A stretch of 64,000 nt of DNA, from positions 92,251-156,250 of the forward strand of contig CAYSEW010000003.1 in the NCBI GenBank assembly GCA_964430245.1. The letters run 5' to 3'. The translations under genes were made by a program, and so were the position numbers. Below, one piece after another: positions 57,343 to 64,000 of this stretch. The notes below the pieces were generated by a model, which was not told where the DNA came from, searched no databases, and saw only the letters and a program-made list of their open reading frames with translations. The stretch's first letter is position 1. Each line of letters begins with the position of its first letter. This stretch comes from CAYSEW01 sp964430245. GTDB taxonomy: Bacteria; Bacteroidota; Bacteroidia; Flavobacteriales_D; Parvicellaceae.

Positions 57343-57738
57343 TTAATCTTCTTTTTCTTCCAACAAAAACTGAAGATTTTCAAACATAAGATCAAAATCT
57401 TTTCCAGACTCTATCATATCCATATCATCTGACTCATATTTCCAGACAATATTTACACCCATATCATTTGATTCTGCAGCATTATTAAAAAGTCTAAAGA
57501 TCTGATACAACATTCGAGCAGAAGAAGTATTGAAATAATCAAAATCTACTTCCATGGTAATCTCATTTTTTTGCTTTTTCTTGTCTATGTAATTTTTAGC
57601 CATGTCAAAAATTGGCCCATAGAATTTCTGAGCATTTTCAGGATATGAGACTCCTTTTAAAGAAAAATACTTCTTATTGGTGTCTAGAATTACTTCTGGA
57701 GTATTTCTTGATTCGTTAATTATTATATTTCCTTCCAT
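57343..57738 (-). CDS. SiaC/DUF1987 regulatory phosphoprotein
   Basis: This 131-residue protein matches the DUF1987/SiaC pattern: TPEVILDTNKKYFSLKGVSYPENAQKFYGPIF, then the MEVDFDYFNTSSARMLYQIFR segment with the phosphorylatable Ser/Thr (NTSSA). In Pseudomonas, SiaC is phosphorylated by SiaB and dephosphorylated by the SpoIIE-type phosphatase SiaA. A TPR-SpoIIE protein is encoded at 28.6 kb in this window and is a candidate partner, though not adjacent. It has its own promoter. Confidence 0.8.
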   Translation of the reverse strand: MEGNIIINESRNTPEVILDTNKKYFSLKGVSYPENAQKFYGPIFDMAKNYIDKKKQKNEITMEVDFDYFNTSSARMLYQIFRLFNNAAESNDMGVNIVWKYESDDMDMIESGKDFDLMFENLQFLLEEKED

Positions 57739-57767
57739 GACTTTTAGTTTTTAGATTAAACTCAAAA

Positions 57768-57796
57768 CAAACATACATCTTATATATAGGGTACAA
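57768..57796 (-). promoter_or_regulatory. Promoter of the DUF1987 gene
   Basis: On the minus strand, TTG (57794-57796) and TATGTTTG (57768-57775) lie 18 bases apart, a full consensus match. Transcription would start near 57761, about 23 bases before the ATG at 57738. Confidence 0.6.
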
Positions 57797-57860
57797 ACCT
57801 GCTAGTTTCCCATCGTTCCATTTGAGTTTTCTAATGTGCATTTATTTGTATATTTAAAAT

Positions 57861-60734
57861 ATGAAACAACTCCTTTCCCTTTTATTATTCTACTTTATTA
57901 TTCTTACATCATCAAGTCAAACACAACCCAATCAGCCAATTAATGGTCCTGGAGGTGGTAGCTATACTCATACCGGAGTTAACATGTATGATTTCACAAC
58001 TCTTTTTGGTGCTGACGGATATTGGCTATTTGAGCCTACTAGTCCTGCTCCAGATAGTGCGGATGTTATCATCTTTAATCATGCATATGGTGTTTTTAAC
58101 CCCGGTCCCTACGGAGCATGGATAGAGCATCTTGTTAAAAAAGGAAACATTGTTATCTTTCCTAAATTCCAAAATTCAGATGTGTCACTTCCTAGTACTT
58201 ATACTCCTAATGCCGTTACTGGCATACAGGATGCAATTAATGAGCTGAATAACAATACCAGCTATGTAAGGCCTCGTTGGGAACATCTTGCTATGATCGG
58301 TCATTCCTACGGAGGTGTAGTTAGTGCAAACATTGCTGTTGAATATACCAATTATGGTGTACCTAAACCAGATTGCATTATGCTATGTCAGCCTGGGACT
58401 GGAGGCATCAATACAGGAAGAATAGCTTCTTATGCAGGTATGGATTCTGATTATAATATGCTCATAATTGTAGGTGATGATGACATTGTAGTAGGAGACT
58501 CTTTTGGATGGGAGATCATGAACACCACTTCGATTCCCAATACTAAAAAAAATCTTATTGTTCATTATGCTGATAATTACGGCAATGGAATCATTGAAGC
58601 TTCTCATAATGAACCATTAGCTAAAGACAATAGTTATGATGGAGGAGTAACCAGTACAATTATAGCTTCTGCTTATACAGTTAGCAAAGAAGATCCTGTA
58701 GACTACTACTGTTACTGGAAACTAGCTGACGCATTGATGAGCTGCACATTCTATGGAACAGATTGTAATTACACTTTTGGAGATACCTATGATCAAAAAC
58801 ACATGGGATTGTGGGGAGACGGAAACCCTGTAATTCCTCTTGAAGTCTTTCCAAAATCTACTGTCACTGCATCCTGTAAAAACATTGATGTTTATCTAGA
58901 TATTTTAGGAAATGCCATCATACTTCCATCTGATCTTGATAATGGAAGTAGCACTACTTCTCCCCCTATTAACTATACTGCAAGTCAAACTTCTTTTAAT
59001 TGTAATGATCTATTAAATGGTGCTCCTACTAATGACATGGTAATAACTGGAGTAATTGATGGACCTTTAAGCGGAGGCACGCCTAAAGCCATTGAGCTTT
59101 ATGTTTTTAACAATATTAATGACCTGAGTCAATATGGAATAGGTTCTGCTAATAACGGGGGCGGATCGGATGGTCAAGAATTTACTTTTCCTGCCATTAC
59201 TGCCAATGCAGGACAATTTATCTATATTTCTTATGATTCAGCCCAATTTAGCAATTGGTTTGGGTTTCCACCAGACTATACTGCTGGAGCTGCGCAAATT
59301 AATGGAGATGATGCCGTTGAATTATTTTACATGGGAAATGTAATTGATGTTTTCGGTGATATTAATGTGGATGGAAATGGTGAACCTTGGGAATACTTAG
59401 ATGGATGGGCTTACAGAACAAATCAGACAGGTCCAGATGGAAACACCTATAACTTAGGTAACTGGACTTTCAGTGGGCCTAATTCTTTAGATGGTGAAAC
59501 CATGAATTCTACTGCTACTAATCCTTTTCCATCGGGGAGCTATATACCAGTAACTATAGGACAAGTTGCTGTTTCTTTATACGTTATTGATCAAAGCGGT
59601 ATACCAGACAGCTGTCAATCACTTGTAACTGTATTAGACACTATTTCTCCTACATTATCCTGCCCATCTAACCAAGTAATATCTTGTGATAGCTTAATGC
59701 CTGATTTTACTTCATTAGGTATGGCTATAGACAATTGTTCTTCTTCCCCTTTTATTACTCAATTTCCATTAGAAGGAGCTACTCCTACAGGACAAGTAAC
59801 TCTTACAGCTTCTGACGCTTACGGAAACACTGGATCGTGCACTTTTAATTTAATCTTTATAGACACAGTAGCTCCAAGCATCATTTGTCCATCCGATCAA
59901 AATGTAACTTTAGATACTAATTGTCAATTTATTCTACCTGATTACACACTTACTACAACTAGCATGGATAATTGTGACCTCAACCCTACTCTTTCTCAAA
60001 ACCCTTTGGCTGGAACTGCTCTTACAAATACCGGGTCAGTAACATTAACCTCAACTGATTTGGATGGCAATACCAATTCCTGTTCATTTCTAATATTAAT
60101 AGATAGCTCTGCTACTACGATCAATGAATCTGCTTGTGATAGCTACACAGCACCTGACGGACAGACATATACCAGTAGTGGTCAATACACAGCTATTATC
60201 CCTAATAGTATTGGCTGTGACAGCACAATTACCATTAACCTTATTGTAAATACTGTAAATGTAAATGTTACTCAAGCTGGAATACAGCTTACCGCTAATG
60301 AGGTTGGCGCATCTTATCAATGGTTAGATTGTAACAATATTTTGGGTAGTTATTATAATGAAATTTTAGGGGCAACTTCTCAGACCTATACATCTACTGT
60401 TAATGGAGATTATGCAGTAGAGGTTACAAAAAACGGATGTGTAGACACATCTTCATGTTATCCCATTTCCAATGTAGGTATAGAAAATAACAACATGCAA
60501 ACGCTAATCATTTACCCTAATCCTAATAATGGTAATATACATATCACAAGCACCATTCCTTTAAATAATGCTACAATTACAATTACAGATTTAAATGGAA
60601 AGGTCGTTCTTTGTAGAAGGAATGAAAATGGAACAGATTTTCATATACCATTTAATGAACCAGCAAATGGAGTTTACTTTCTAGAGGTTATAAATGATAA
60701 GATAAAGTCCAGAACTAAGATCATTAAACAATAA
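57861..60734 (+). CDS. Mosaic secreted protein: alpha/beta hydrolase, lamin-tail-like, HYR repeats, T9SS
   Basis: 957 residues. A signal peptide (1-20) precedes an alpha/beta hydrolase domain (about 25-300) with the nucleophile motif AMIGHSYGGVVSAN and an early strand VIIFNHAYGVFNPG, resembling chlorophyllase/cutinase-like hydrolases. A lamin-tail-like beta domain follows (about 385-570: VIDGPLSGGTPKAIELYVFNN), then two HYR-type repeats (DTISPTLSCPSNQ and DTVAPSIICPSDQ). The C-terminal T9SS module starts at IYPNPNNGNIHIT. The hydrolase would act outside the cell, perhaps on esters or polyesters. Substrate is not predictable. Confidence 0.75.
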   Translation: MKQLLSLLLFYFIILTSSSQTQPNQPINGPGGGSYTHTGVNMYDFTTLFGADGYWLFEPTSPAPDSADVIIFNHAYGVFNPGPYGAWIEHLVKKGNIVIFPKFQNSDVSLPSTYTPNAVTGIQDAINELNNNTSYVRPRWEHLAMIGHSYGGVVSANIAVEYTNYGVPKPDCIMLCQPGTGGINTGRIASYAGMDSDYNMLIIVGDDDIVVGDSFGWEIMNTTSIPNTKKNLIVHYADNYGNGIIEASHNEPLAKDNSYDGGVTSTIIASAYTVSKEDPVDYYCYWKLADALMSCTFYGTDCNYTFGDTYDQKHMGLWGDGNPVIPLEVFPKSTVTASCKNIDVYLDILGNAIILPSDLDNGSSTTSPPINYTASQTSFNCNDLLNGAPTNDMVITGVIDGPLSGGTPKAIELYVFNNINDLSQYGIGSANNGGGSDGQEFTFPAITANAGQFIYISYDSAQFSNWFGFPPDYTAGAAQINGDDAVELFYMGNVIDVFGDINVDGNGEPWEYLDGWAYRTNQTGPDGNTYNLGNWTFSGPNSLDGETMNSTATNPFPSGSYIPVTIGQVAVSLYVIDQSGIPDSCQSLVTVLDTISPTLSCPSNQVISCDSLMPDFTSLGMAIDNCSSSPFITQFPLEGATPTGQVTLTASDAYGNTGSCTFNLIFIDTVAPSIICPSDQNVTLDTNCQFILPDYTLTTTSMDNCDLNPTLSQNPLAGTALTNTGSVTLTSTDLDGNTNSCSFLILIDSSATTINESACDSYTAPDGQTYTSSGQYTAIIPNSIGCDSTITINLIVNTVNVNVTQAGIQLTANEVGASYQWLDCNNILGSYYNEILGATSQTYTSTVNGDYAVEVTKNGCVDTSSCYPISNVGIENNNMQTLIIYPNPNNGNIHITSTIPLNNATITITDLNGKVVLCRRNENGTDFHIPFNEPANGVYFLEVINDKIKSRTKIIKQ

Positions 60735-60740
60735 AGTCTT

Positions 60741-61163
60741 TTAAGACGCTACAAAACTGATTATACCCAATTTATAGGATGCCAATCCCATACCTGCAAT
60801 GACTCCTTTACAATGCTTGGCCATTTTGGATTCATGACGAAAGGATTCTCTTGCATATACATTAGAAATATGAACTTCAATTACAGGTGTATTAATTGCA
60901 GCTACAGCATCTGCAATTGCTACTGAAGTATGTGTATAACCTCCAGCATTTAGTATTATACCATCAAAATCAAACCCTACTTCCTGTAATTTTGTAACCA
61001 GCTCTCCTTCAACGTTACTCTGGTAATAATCGAGTTGAATAGCTGAAAATTCAATTTTTAATTTATTCAAATGATCCTCAAATGATTCATCTCCATAAAT
61101 ATGAGGTTCTCTTTTACCAATTAGATTTAAATTGGGGCCATTGATAATAATTATTCTTTTCAT
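60741..61163 (-). CDS. aroQ: Type II 3-dehydroquinate dehydratase
   Basis: Third step of the shikimate pathway. The 140-residue length is typical of the dodecameric type II enzyme. It has the PNLNLIGKREPHIYG loop (catalytic Arg18 and Tyr23), NAGGYTHTSVAIADAV and VEVHISN. Its start is 2 bases after the stop of the zinc-binding protein gene, so the two share a transcript. The 3' end is convergent with the T9SS protein, 6 bases apart. Confidence 0.96.
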   Translation of the reverse strand: MKRIIIINGPNLNLIGKREPHIYGDESFEDHLNKLKIEFSAIQLDYYQSNVEGELVTKLQEVGFDFDGIILNAGGYTHTSVAIADAVAAINTPVIEVHISNVYARESFRHESKMAKHCKGVIAGMGLASYKLGIISFVAS

Positions 61164-61165
61164 GG

Positions 61166-61531
61166 TTATTTTACATAATCCTGTTTACGTACCAATGCGT
61201 ATTGCTCATCCTCAAGTTCTAGGTAACCCAATTCGTATACAAAGTAATATGTTTTACCCTGTTTAGTTCTATAAATATTGGTATAATAATAAAAATTAAA
61301 TCCGTTGAGTAATAATTTCTCTTTTGTAGTACGTGCTTTTTCACCCGGCATAAGCTTAGAAAGAATTCTTCTGTTCTTTCTTAAGATCACATTTACTCTT
61401 CTTACATAGTCGTTAGCATCTTTATTTAATCGATTATTATAGGAATTTCTACACTGGTCGTTGCAGAACTTTTTATCTACTCTTCCCATTAATGACGTAC
61501 TGCACTCCAAACATTCTCTTTGTTTACTCAT
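61166..61531 (-). CDS. Small zinc-ribbon-like protein
   Basis: This 121-residue basic protein starts with a four-Cys cluster: C7, C10, C23 and C27 in ECLECSTSLMGRVDKKFCNDQC. The CRNSYNN motif after it recurs in many Bacteroidota proteins of this kind. The C-terminal half is strand-rich (YYYTNIYRTKQGKTYYFVY). It resembles small DNA- or RNA-binding proteins, but no family function is known to me. It leads an operon with aroQ. Confidence 0.6.
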   Translation of the reverse strand: MSKQRECLECSTSLMGRVDKKFCNDQCRNSYNNRLNKDANDYVRRVNVILRKNRRILSKLMPGEKARTTKEKLLLNGFNFYYYTNIYRTKQGKTYYFVYELGYLELEDEQYALVRKQDYVK

Positions 61532-61661
61532 TTATTGATTTTATTGCAATTTTCATCAGAAAGATAATCAATAACTGTTTTAAAATGCGTATATCCGACA
61601 AAAAACGAATATAAATGGTTAGATACCGACTAAATGCTCTAATTCAGTCAATGTTTGGAAA

Positions 61662-62495
61662 ATGAAAAATCTACAACCCATCAAACAAAAGCTGATTATT
61701 AAACGATACAGCAAAAACACAATCAGCACCTATTTAGCCTGCTTGCAATCTTTTTTTAAGCATTTTAACCATGTTGACACTGCCTTATTGGATAAAAAAG
61801 ATATTCTAGATTACCTAGAAACAATGATCCATAAAGGTTATTCTAAAAGTTCTCAGAACCAGCACATTAATGCTATTAAATTTTATTATGAAAAATTCCT
61901 GGAAAGAGAACGTGAATTCTATTATCTAGATCGCCCAAGAAAAGATATAAAGCTACCTACAGTATTGAGTAAAGAAGAGGTCCAAAAACTCTTTCATAGC
62001 TCCTATAATCTTAAACACAGAACCATTCTTGCTATTATATATTCGTGCGGATTAAGAGTCTCAGAAATGATTAATATGAGAATAAGAGATATAGACCACA
62101 AAAGAATGATTATTTGGATAAGGAATTCGAAAAGCAATAAAGACAGACAGGTTCAATTAACTCCACAAATTCTACAATTGACAGAACAATACATACAATA
62201 TTATGAGCCGAAATATTACCTAATCAATGGCATGAATGGTGGACAATATTCTTCGGCAAGCATTCAAAAGATGATCAAGGCTACTTGTAAAAGAGCAGGC
62301 ATCTATAAAAATGTCACCCCACATACCCTTAGGCATAGCTTTGCTACTCACCTACTTGAAAATGGCACCGATATCCGCTTTATTCAGCATATTTTAGGAC
62401 ATAGTAATATTCAAACCACTCAGATCTATACACATGTTTCTACTACCAATATTAAAAACATTGAAAATCCATCTGACAACATGAATATTTTATAA
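61662..62495 (+). CDS. Short tyrosine recombinase linked to attC-like cassette sites
   Basis: 277 residues. It has an N-terminal SAM-like core-binding domain (about 1-95) and a catalytic domain with the full tyrosine recombinase set: R132 (GLRVSEM), K157, H221 and R224 (TPHTLRHSFATHLLENG), H247 (LGHSN) and the nucleophile Y256 (IYTHVS). Between K157 and H221 there are only 64 residues, about the XerD size. The extra helix and loop that set integron integrases apart, roughly 30 more residues as I recall, is missing. The C-terminal NPSDNMNIL echoes the SPLD tail of integron integrases. It ends 5 bases before an attC-like site, in the same orientation as the cassettes. It is the likely enzyme for those sites. 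Confidence 0.88.
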   Translation: MKNLQPIKQKLIIKRYSKNTISTYLACLQSFFKHFNHVDTALLDKKDILDYLETMIHKGYSKSSQNQHINAIKFYYEKFLEREREFYYLDRPRKDIKLPTVLSKEEVQKLFHSSYNLKHRTILAIIYSCGLRVSEMINMRIRDIDHKRMIIWIRNSKSNKDRQVQLTPQILQLTEQYIQYYEPKYYLINGMNGGQYSSASIQKMIKATCKRAGIYKNVTPHTLRHSFATHLLENGTDIRFIQHILGHSNIQTTQIYTHVSTTNIKNIENPSDNMNIL

Positions 62496-62499
62496 CTTC

Positions 62500-62547
62500 A
62501 CACATAACAAGAATAAACGTAATACGTTTATCGTTACGTTGTAGAAC
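62500..62547 (+). other. attC-like recombination site 1, split by cassette insertion
   Basis: Left arm ACACATAAC (62500-62508), spacer AAGA, 8-bp stem ATAAACGT/ACGTTTAT (62513-62520 and 62524-62531) with a 3-base loop, 6-base spacer CGTTAC, then right arm GTTGTAGAAC (62538-62547). The two arms are not complementary to each other. The left arm is exactly complementary to GTTATGTGT after the cassette (63949-63957), as expected if a cassette was inserted between the G at 62538 and the following TT. Confidence 0.65.
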
Positions 62548-63949
62548 ATTATTGAATTATATTTATAGAACTTTTAAAAACACAATCATGAAAAAACTTT
62601 TACTCTATTTACTACTCTTTACCTCTTTTAATTTAAATGCTCAAGTACCAGGCTATGTGCCTTCTGCCAGCTTAGTTGGTTGGTGGGGTTTTAATGGAAA
62701 TGCCAATGATGATTCTGGAAATAGCAATGATGGCAACGTGAATGGAGCTACACTTACATCGGATAGACTTGGCAATGCCAATGGTGCATATGAGTTTGAT
62801 GGAATGGATGATTATATATTAATACCTGATCACCCTGATTATACCTTCGGAGCAAACGACTTTACGATATCTTATTGGGCATATAAACTGGACACAATTC
62901 ATGTTGACCCCGCTTATAATAATCAAGGAGTAAACGTATGGAACCTCGGTAGTGCTACAGGGACAAATGAATGGGTACTTCATCATTCGGGGTCAGGCAC
63001 GAATTATGCCAATTATATTATTGAAAGCGGTACAACAACTTATCAGTTAATATCTACAACAAATCTGGTAATTTCAACCTGGTACCACATTCTTGGATTA
63101 AGAGATAATGATTCATTACACTTATATATTAACGGCACCAGAGAAAGTAGCTTGTTCATTGGAAATATTTCCGTAAATAATGTGGGTGATGATATGCTTT
63201 GTGCGGCATTAGACCCTTCTTTTGCTCCTGGAACTTCCTTTAGTAATGTAATTTTAGATGACATCGGCATGTGGGATCGTGCTTTAGATTCTTGTGAAAT
63301 ATTAGATTTATACAATGCAAGTTTGGGTAATTGTTGTGCTTTAAATCCAATAACATCTCAACCCACAAACCAATCTACATCTATTGGGAATAATGCTACA
63401 TTTTCATTTACAGATAATTTAACTGGAGCTACTTACCAATGGCAAATGGATGCAGGTACCGGATATTCTGACCTTTCAAATGCTGGTCAATTCAGTGGTA
63501 CAGACACACAAACACTAACCATTTCCTCCACATCTATGAGCAATAATAACACTTTATATAGGTGTGTTGTAAGTGAATCTGCAAGCTGTTTGGACACAAC
63601 GGATGTCGTTACTCTAACTGTATCAGAATCAGGTACATCAATTAATGAGTTAAATAATTCATTGGTTAAATTATTCCCCAATCCTTCTAATGCCATTATT
63701 ACCCTTACCCTAGCCCAGCATTCTAATGGTCAGATTATTTTAACTGATATATTAGGTAAAGAGGTGTTGAGTAAAAGTTTTACTTCTAATGAGGTTCAAC
63801 TAAACTTAAAAAGCTTAGAATCTAAAGGAACTTATTTTGCAAAAGTTCTTGATTCTGATGGTAATGTTATTGCTATCAAAAAACTGATTTATCAATAACG
63901 GTTCTACAACAAGAGCTAAACTGCATTAAAACGCAGTTTAGCCGCACCG
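62539..63949 (+). mobile_element. Candidate gene cassette carrying a LamG/T9SS protein gene
   Basis: About 1.41 kb bounded by G^TT crossover points. Its start, TTGTAGAAC, with the preceding G is exactly complementary over 10 bases to GTTCTACAAC (63901-63910) near its end. If excised as a circle it would rebuild one symmetric hairpin site of about 58 bases (arms 10, stem 10). It holds a single gene in the same orientation as the recombinase. Confidence 0.6.
62588..63898 (+). CDS. Secreted LamG/Ig-like protein with T9SS sorting domain (cassette gene)
   Basis: About 436 residues from the ATG at 62588, which begins the signal peptide MKKLLLYLLLFTSFNLNAQ; the open frame extends upstream but lacks a better start. 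A laminin-G/concanavalin-A-like domain follows (about 28-240: LVGWWGFNGNANDDSGNSND, YEFDGMDDYILIP, FTISYWAYKL). An Ig-like domain comes next (about 255-350: ATYQWQMDAGTGY, with paired Cys), then a T9SS module (about 360-436: LFPNPSNAIITLTL, KGTYFAKVL). It probably binds carbohydrate on the cell surface. It is the only gene of the first cassette. TTG 62539-62541 and TATATTTA 62558-62565 form a weak promoter-like pair. Confidence 0.85.
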   Translation: MKKLLLYLLLFTSFNLNAQVPGYVPSASLVGWWGFNGNANDDSGNSNDGNVNGATLTSDRLGNANGAYEFDGMDDYILIPDHPDYTFGANDFTISYWAYKLDTIHVDPAYNNQGVNVWNLGSATGTNEWVLHHSGSGTNYANYIIESGTTTYQLISTTNLVISTWYHILGLRDNDSLHLYINGTRESSLFIGNISVNNVGDDMLCAALDPSFAPGTSFSNVILDDIGMWDRALDSCEILDLYNASLGNCCALNPITSQPTNQSTSIGNNATFSFTDNLTGATYQWQMDAGTGYSDLSNAGQFSGTDTQTLTISSTSMSNNNTLYRCVVSESASCLDTTDVVTLTVSESGTSINELNNSLVKLFPNPSNAIITLTLAQHSNGQIILTDILGKEVLSKSFTSNEVQLNLKSLESKGTYFAKVLDSDGNVIAIKKLIYQ

Positions 63950-63957
63950 TTATGTGT
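63901..63957 (+). other. attC-like recombination site 2
   Basis: Left arm GTTCTACAAC (63901-63910), spacer AAGA, perfect 10-bp stem GCTAAACTGC/GCAGTTTAGC (63915-63924 and 63933-63942) with an 8-base loop, 6-base spacer CGCACC, then GTTATGTGT (63949-63957). The layout (AAC-AAGA-stem-CGNNNC-GTT) is shared with site 1. Its last seven-base box, GTTATGT, differs from the integron GTTRRRY consensus at one position. The 57-base length fits the short end of integron attC sites. Confidence 0.65.
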
Positions 63958-63972
63958 AATTAAAAATTGAAA

Positions 63973-64000
63973 ATGATTAAAGGACTTTTCGAAACACATC
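63973..64000 (+). CDS. Start of a VOC-family gene (partial, second cassette)
   Basis: The window ends nine codons into an open frame (MIKGLFETH). This opening is common in glyoxalase/VOC proteins, which often begin with an xxGLFETHL strand carrying a metal-ligand His. It lies 15 bases after site 2, where a second cassette gene would be expected. With nine residues, the family call is tentative. Confidence 0.4.

Larger units (their letters stand above)
61662..64000 (+). mobile_element. Integron-like recombinase and cassette region (runs off the window)
   Basis: The unit is: tyrosine recombinase, hairpin site 1 (62500-62547), one-gene cassette (62539-63949), hairpin site 2 (63901-63957), then the start of a second cassette. 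The arrangement of gene-site-gene-site and the reciprocal arms resemble an integron cassette array. The right end lies outside the window, so array length is unknown. No transposase or target-site duplication is present. Confidence 0.6.

Noticed and set aside
61618..61624. GTTAGAT upstream of the recombinase as an attI core
   Set aside because: It fits GTTRRRY but has no paired arm or hairpin nearby, so chance is likely in this context.
61662..62495. Classical integron integrase IntI
   Set aside because: The interval between catalytic patches is too short for the IntI-specific domain.
63915..63942. 10-bp hairpin as a simple intrinsic terminator
   Set aside because: It has no T-tract and its flanks match those of site 1, so a recombination-site reading explains more.
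62500..63957. Nested inverted repeats as ends of a transposon or MITE
   Set aside because: No transposase lies inside, no target-site duplication flanks the arms, and the hairpin plus reciprocal arm pattern fits cassette insertion better. The alternative is not fully excluded.

Overview
The window is AT-rich and densely coding, and it reads as a chromosomal segment of a member of the Bacteroidota, most likely a marine-type Flavobacteriales relative. Support comes from six predicted secreted proteins with C-terminal type IX secretion (T9SS) sorting modules, promoter-like TAnnTTTG boxes with an upstream TTG, the bacillithiol enzyme BshC, a TPR-SpoIIE phosphatase, a SiaC/DUF1987 protein and a fused ResB-CcsA cytochrome c maturation protein. 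Species and family cannot be fixed from the sequence alone.

Layout. 1-3.7 kb: a DUF4476 exported protein, a DUF423 membrane protein, then an outer-membrane porin, a putative covalently flavinylated FMN-binding protein and a four-TM protein that look like one unit. 3.7-8.5 kb: bshC, a divergent Nramp-type transporter and a T9SS protein. 8.5-14.1 kb: a MORN-like protein and a 1696-residue protein with about 17 TPR-like repeats. 14.3-18.6 kb: two small membrane proteins, HMG-CoA lyase and a gingipain-like C25 protease. 18.8-25.2 kb: prfC overlapping a Nudix gene, a DUF2490 barrel and two convergent CotH-family proteins. 25.2-28.6 kb: a VOC protein and a peroxiredoxin divergent from katG. 28.6-37.7 kb: TPR-SpoIIE, tRNA-Ser(GCU), thiolase, SixA-like phosphatase, BCAT, and recQ overlapping a 3-methyladenine glycosylase gene. 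37.7-52 kb: tamB-like and tsaD with abutting start codons, a T9SS protein, copA, an ACT protein and the ResB-CcsA fusion. 52-57.7 kb: mostly + strand housekeeping genes (monoacylglycerol lipase-like, YggS, HEAT, DUF2520, KdsC-like, UbiA, Maf) and DUF1987. 57.8-61.5 kb: a mosaic hydrolase T9SS protein, aroQ and a zinc-finger protein.

The most interesting region is 61.6-64.0 kb. A short tyrosine recombinase is followed, in the same orientation, by an attC-like hairpin site, a one-gene cassette (LamG/Ig/T9SS protein), a second attC-like site and the first codons of a VOC-family gene. The outer arms of the two sites are reciprocally complementary: 9 of 9 bases for one pair and 10 of 10 for the other. 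This is what is expected if a cassette had been inserted at a G^TT point into a pre-existing hairpin site, as in integrons. The recombinase is too short to hold the extra domain that defines integron integrases, so this may be an integron-like cassette system of a different lineage.

No CRISPR array, rRNA gene, insertion sequence or phage module was seen. No gene-free stretch exceeds 300 bases; the longest (53770-54029) holds hairpins and a terminator.
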